Source: Hymenobacter sp. H14-R3
Lineage (GTDB): Bacteria; Bacteroidota; Bacteroidia; Cytophagales; Hymenobacteraceae
NCBI RefSeq assembly: GCF_030063445.1
Contig: NZ_JASITD010000012.1
Coordinates: 62,001-126,000, forward strand
Direction: 5' to 3'
Length of the DNA stretch: 64,000 nucleotides
Shown here: positions 59,294 through 64,000 of the stretch, piece by piece
How positions within the stretch are numbered: position 1 is the stretch's first letter
Layout of the letters: every line of letters starts with the position of its first letter
Notes under the pieces: generated by a model
What the model saw: only the letters and a program-made list of their open reading frames with translations
What the model was told of the DNA's origin: nothing
Databases searched by the model: none
Made by a program: the position numbers and the translations under genes

Positions 59294-59315
59294 AGGCCCG
59301 CTGCTTTACGGGCCT
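59294..59315 (+). promoter_or_regulatory. Hairpin 16 nt before the xylB start
   Basis: AGGCCCG and CGGGCCT form a perfect 7-bp GC stem with an 8-nt loop, directly after the stop of a 27-codon leader frame. It could mask or space ribosome entry at xylB (ATG 59332). No T-run follows, so it is not a standard terminator. Confidence 0.5.
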
Positions 59316-59331
59316 ATTGAATCAGCAAAAA

Positions 59332-60825
59332 ATGAAATACCTGCTCGGCTACGACATCGGTAGCTCTTCCATCAAGGTCTCCCTTCTCGACATTGCCACT
59401 GGGCGCTGCGTGGCCGCCGCCACCTCGCCCACTACCGAGATGGGCATGGCCGTGCCCCAGCCCGGCTGGGCCGAGCAGCACCCCGCGCGCTGGTGGCAGG
59501 AGGTCATCAACGCCACCCAGCAGCTGAAGGCGCAATACGGCTTCGACGCCGCGCTGCTGGCCGGCATCGGCATCACCTACCAGATGCACGGACTGGTGCT
59601 GCTCGACAAAGCCGGCCACGTGCTGCGCCCCGCCATTATCTGGTGCGACAGCCGCGCCGTAGAAATTGGCAACCAGGCCTTTGCGGAACTGGGGGAGGAG
59701 TTTTGCCTGGAGAATTTTCTGAACTCGCCCGGCAACTTCACGGCTTCCAAGCTGAAGTGGGTGCAGCAAAACGAGCCCGAGATTTATGCCCAGATTCACA
59801 AGATTCAGCTGCCCGGCGACTACCTCGCCTACCAGCTCACGGGCCAGATGCAAACCACCGTTTCGGGCTTATCGGAGGGCGTGTTCTGGAATTTCAAAAC
59901 CCAGGCCATCGCTCAGGAACTACTTGATTATTACGGTATTAGTGCTGAGCTGCTGCCCGAGGTAGTGGACACGTTTGCCATCCAGGGCCGCCTCACGGCC
60001 GAGGCGGCCCGCACGTTGGGCCTGGCGGTGGGCACGCCCATCAGCTACCGCGCCGGCGACCAGCCCAATAACGCCTTCTCGCTCAATGTGTTGAATGCGG
60101 GCGAAGTGGCCGCCACCGGCGGCACCAGCGGCGTGGTCTACGGCATCAACGAAACCACCGCCGCCGACCCGCGCTCGCGCGTCAACTCCTTCGTGCACGT
60201 CAACAGCACGCCCGAGCAGCCCAAAAACGGCGTGCTCATGTGCCTCAATGGCACCGGCATTCTCAGTAGCTGGCTGCGCAAAGTAGTGGGGGATATCCCT
60301 TATGACCAGATGAATGCGCTGGCCGCCCAGGCGCCCGTTGGAGCCGGGGGCCTGCTGTTTTTACCCTTCGGCAACGGGGCCGAGCGCATGCTCGAAAACC
60401 GGCCGGCCACCGCCAGCCTCCACGGCTTGCAGCTCAACGTGCACGGCCAGGCGCACCTCATCCGGGCCGCGCAGGAGGGCATCGTGTACGCCCTCAACTA
60501 CGGTATGGATATTATGCGCGCCGCCGGGGTGCGGGTGCAAACCGTGCGCGCCGGCCACGCCAATATGTTTCTGAGCCCCGTATTTCGCGAGGCGTTCGTG
60601 AACTGCGGCCACGTAACGCTGGAGCTCTACGACACCGATGCGGCCCAGGGTGCGGCGCGCGGCGCGGGCATCGGGGCCGGCATATATGCCAGCCCCAAAG
60701 AGGCCTTTACTGGCCTGGCGCGCATCAGCACCGTAGAGCCCACGCCCGCCTTGCAGGCGCAATACCAGGAAATGTACAGCGACTGGCAGCAGCTGCTGGC
60801 CCGCGAAACCCGGCCGGCGGAATGA
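59332..60825 (+). CDS. xylB: Xylulokinase
   Basis: Phosphorylates D-xylulose to xylulose-5-phosphate in xylose catabolism. The 497-residue protein starts at ATG 59332 (MKYLLGYDIGSSSIKVSLLD, phosphate-1 motif); a TTG at 59317 is less likely. IGITYQMHGLVLLD and IIWCDSRAVEIGNQ hold substrate residues, and ATGGTSGVVYGI is the ATP-binding phosphate-2 motif. First gene of the xylB-xylA-tkt set, divergent from the LacI-type regulator. Confidence 0.95.
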   Translation: MKYLLGYDIGSSSIKVSLLDIATGRCVAAATSPTTEMGMAVPQPGWAEQHPARWWQEVINATQQLKAQYGFDAALLAGIGITYQMHGLVLLDKAGHVLRPAIIWCDSRAVEIGNQAFAELGEEFCLENFLNSPGNFTASKLKWVQQNEPEIYAQIHKIQLPGDYLAYQLTGQMQTTVSGLSEGVFWNFKTQAIAQELLDYYGISAELLPEVVDTFAIQGRLTAEAARTLGLAVGTPISYRAGDQPNNAFSLNVLNAGEVAATGGTSGVVYGINETTAADPRSRVNSFVHVNSTPEQPKNGVLMCLNGTGILSSWLRKVVGDIPYDQMNALAAQAPVGAGGLLFLPFGNGAERMLENRPATASLHGLQLNVHGQAHLIRAAQEGIVYALNYGMDIMRAAGVRVQTVRAGHANMFLSPVFREAFVNCGHVTLELYDTDAAQGAARGAGIGAGIYASPKEAFTGLARISTVEPTPALQAQYQEMYSDWQQLLARETRPAE

Positions 60826-60851
60826 CTGCTGGCCTAGGTAATCACTTGTCC

Positions 60852-60916
60852 GCCTTGTCCTTGCGAGCGCAGCATTCTGCTTAATGCGCAGAATATTGCG
60901 CTCGCAAGGACAAGGC
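60852..60916. repeat. 29-bp-arm inverted repeat, CCTTGCGAGCGCA family
   Basis: Arms 60852-60880 and 60888-60916 begin GCCTTGTCCTTGCGAGCGCA and pair at 27 of 29 positions around a 7-nt loop. It lies between xylB and xylA on the same strand and will be copied into their message. The CCTTGCGAGCGCA word also occurs at 50322-50336 in the 50298 palindrome. Confidence 0.9.
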
Positions 60917-60957
60917 AAATTTAATTTCTTCAAAACCACCCCTAACCATCTCCCAAC

Positions 60958-62274
60958 ATGGCAACTTCCGAATTTTTCAAAGGCATCGGCAAAATCAAGT
61001 TTGAAGGCCGCGACTCCGATAATCACTTGGCTTTCAAATGGTATGATGAAAGCCGCGTGGTGGCCGGCAAAACCATGAAGGAGCACCTGCGCTTCGCCAC
61101 GGCCTACTGGCACACGTTTGTGGGCACCGGCGGCGACCCCTTCGGCCCCGGCACCAAAAACTTTGCCTGGGACAGCAAGGGCGACATTCTGGGCCGCGCC
61201 CAGGACAAGGCCGACGCGGCGTTTGAGTTCTTCACCAAGCTCGGCACGCCCTACTACTGCTTCCACGACATTGACCTCGTGGACGAGGGCGCCTCGCTGA
61301 GCGAGTACGAAAGCAACCTGGCGGCCATGGTGGACTACGCCCGGCAGCACCAGCAGGAAAGCGGCGTGAAGCTACTGTGGGGCACGGCCAACGTGTTTTC
61401 GAACCCGCGCTACATGAACGGCGCCAGTACCAATCCCGACTTTGCCGTGGTGGCCTATGCCGGCACGCAGGTGAAAAATGCTATCGACGCCACCATTGCG
61501 CTGGGCGGCGAGGGCTACACTTTCTGGGGTGGCCGCGAGGGCTACATGACTCTGCTCAATACCAACATGAAGCGCGAGCAGGCGCACCTGGGGCGGTTTC
61601 TGGGCATGGCCCGCGACTACGCCCGCCAGCAGGGCTTCACGGGTAAGTTTTTCATCGAGCCCAAGCCGGCCGAGCCCACCAAGCACCAGTACGACTTCGA
61701 CGCGGCCACGGTAATCGGCTTCCTGAAGGAGCACGGCCTAGAAAACGACTTCATGCTGAACCTGGAGGTGAACCACGCCACGCTGGCCGGCCACACCTTC
61801 CAGCACGAACTGCAAGTGGCCGCCGATGCCAACCTGCTCGGCAGCATCGACGCCAACCGCGGCGACTACCAGAACGGCTGGGATACCGACCAGTTTCCCA
61901 ATAATGTCAACGAGCTGACGGAGAGTATGTTGATTATTCTGGAGCACGGCGGCATTGCGCCGGGCGGCATCAACTTCGACGCCAAAACGCGCCGCAACTC
62001 GACCGACCTGGAGGATATTTTTGTGGCCCACATTGCGGGCATGGACACGTTTGCCCGCGCCCTGGTAACGGCCGATGCCATTCTGGAAAAGTCGCCCTAT
62101 AAGAAATTCCGTGCCGACCGCTACGCCTCGTTCGATGCGGGCCAGGGCGCCGAGTTTGCCAAGGGCGGCCTCACGCTGGAAGACCTGCGCAAAATTGCGC
62201 ACGAATCGGGCGAGCCTACGCCGCGCAGCGGCAAGCAGGAGTGGCTGGAAAGTATTATCAATCAGTACATTTAA
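60958..62274 (+). CDS. xylA: Xylose isomerase
   Basis: Converts D-xylose to D-xylulose. The 438-residue protein has the base His103 ([13 protein letters not shown]), metal ligands Glu234 and Lys236 ([18 protein letters not shown]) and Glu270/His273 ([13 protein letters not shown]), as in group II (long) xylose isomerases. It lies downstream of xylB and upstream of transketolase on the same strand, completing the xylose-to-pentose-phosphate route. Confidence 0.97.
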   Translation: MATSEFFKGIGKIKFEGRDSDNHLAFKWYDESRVVAGKTMKEHLRFATAYWHTFVGTGGDPFGPGTKNFAWDSKGDILGRAQDKADAAFEFFTKLGTPYYCFHDIDLVDEGASLSEYESNLAAMVDYARQHQQESGVKLLWGTANVFSNPRYMNGASTNPDFAVVAYAGTQVKNAIDATIALGGEGYTFWGGREGYMTLLNTNMKREQAHLGRFLGMARDYARQQGFTGKFFIEPKPAEPTKHQYDFDAATVIGFLKEHGLENDFMLNLEVNHATLAGHTFQHELQVAADANLLGSIDANRGDYQNGWDTDQFPNNVNELTESMLIILEHGGIAPGGINFDAKTRRNSTDLEDIFVAHIAGMDTFARALVTADAILEKSPYKKFRADRYASFDAGQGAEFAKGGLTLEDLRKIAHESGEPTPRSGKQEWLESIINQYI

Positions 62275-62278
62275 GTCG

Positions 62279-62357
62279 GTAGCGGGGGCTTTGTAAGTCC
62301 GCGCCTGGGGGCATTGCACAGCGTTCCTGCGCGCGGACTCACAAAGTGGTACGCTAC
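62279..62357. repeat. GTAGCG...AGTCCGCGC inverted repeat
   Basis: Imperfect arms at 62279-62304 and 62331-62357 (GTAGCG ... CTTTGT(A/G)AGTCCGCGC) belong to the same word family as the palindrome at 51758. It begins 5 nt after the xylA stop and precedes the transketolase gene. Confidence 0.75.
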
Positions 62358-62446
62358 TATCCCGCGGAAAAATTCGTAGAGATAAGCGGCGCGGGCGTTC
62401 CGCGTTGCGTTCCTTTACGGCGTCATTTCTTTCGCCTGAAAAAAAC

Positions 62447-64000
<1,554 letters not shown>

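Larger units (their letters stand above)
58657..59331. other. Long divergent control region, xylose regulator / xylB
   Basis: These 675 nt hold no recognised full gene. They contain a LacI-type operator (58763-58788) near the regulator, an AT-rich stretch at 59070-59120 with TTGACGGTCAA (59091-59101) and a second TTGACGG (59121-59127) that may be the xylB promoter region, a 27-codon open frame (ATG 59210 to TAA 59291-59293) and a hairpin just before xylB. Confidence 0.5.

Overview
The window looks like chromosome of a GC-rich member of the Bacteroidota, most likely Hymenobacter or a close Hymenobacteraceae relative. Reasons: DUF4290 next to murA, a DUF3109 protein, an extracellular glucanase ending in a type IX secretion sorting domain, many Bacteroidota-type -7 promoter motifs (TAnnTTTG) placed close to start codons, few Shine-Dalgarno sequences, and dense intergenic palindromes. 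No rRNA, tRNA, CRISPR array, prophage or intact transposase gene was seen. The genus name is inference; the phylum is well supported.

Layout. 1-9.5 kb: end of a small holin-like membrane protein, two DUF4349 lipoproteins, murA, DUF4290, a PcrA/UvrD helicase, a Cys-rich DUF3109 protein and aspartate ammonia-lyase. 9.6-13.1 kb: two tandem GH13 alpha-amylase lipoproteins. 13.4-20.6 kb: pirin plus GAF protein, an esterase and an M2 dipeptidase, an alpha/beta hydrolase, a Prx-type peroxiredoxin, a SemiSWEET transporter and a methyltransferase. 20.7-28.9 kb: a membrane-anchored MutS-like ATPase and a complete RND efflux operon (adaptor, pump, outer-membrane channel). 29-38 kb: small and hypothetical proteins, an amino-acid permease, a 931-aa membrane-anchored protein, a frameshifted NadR-like gene and a HigB/HigA toxin-antitoxin pair. 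38.2-40.5 kb: a two-component system. 40.9-53.5 kb: GH16 glucanase, phosphatase, M28, S8 and M23 peptidases, OmpA, envelope hypotheticals, HMG-CoA lyase and a CCG iron-sulfur protein. 53.7-57.4 kb: CDF metal exporter, a 2OG-Fe(II) oxygenase gene with an in-frame stop, dapA, polysaccharide deacetylase. 57.5-64 kb: a xylose locus with a LacI-type regulator (carrying an N-terminal zinc ribbon) divergent from xylB, xylA and transketolase, which runs off the window.

Functionally this is a polysaccharide-degrading, envelope-rich free-living bacterium: starch (amylases), beta-glucan (GH16) and xylose (xylB-xylA-tkt, feeding the pentose phosphate pathway), with several secreted peptidases. The most unusual signal is not a gene. 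At least a dozen intergenic spaces hold long, near-perfect inverted repeats (arms of 22 to 47 bp), several sharing a short common core while the outer arms are different at each locus yet complementary within it. Two genes are interrupted by single-base-scale lesions (NadR-like at an A6 run, 2OG oxygenase by TGA where the family usually has Trp).
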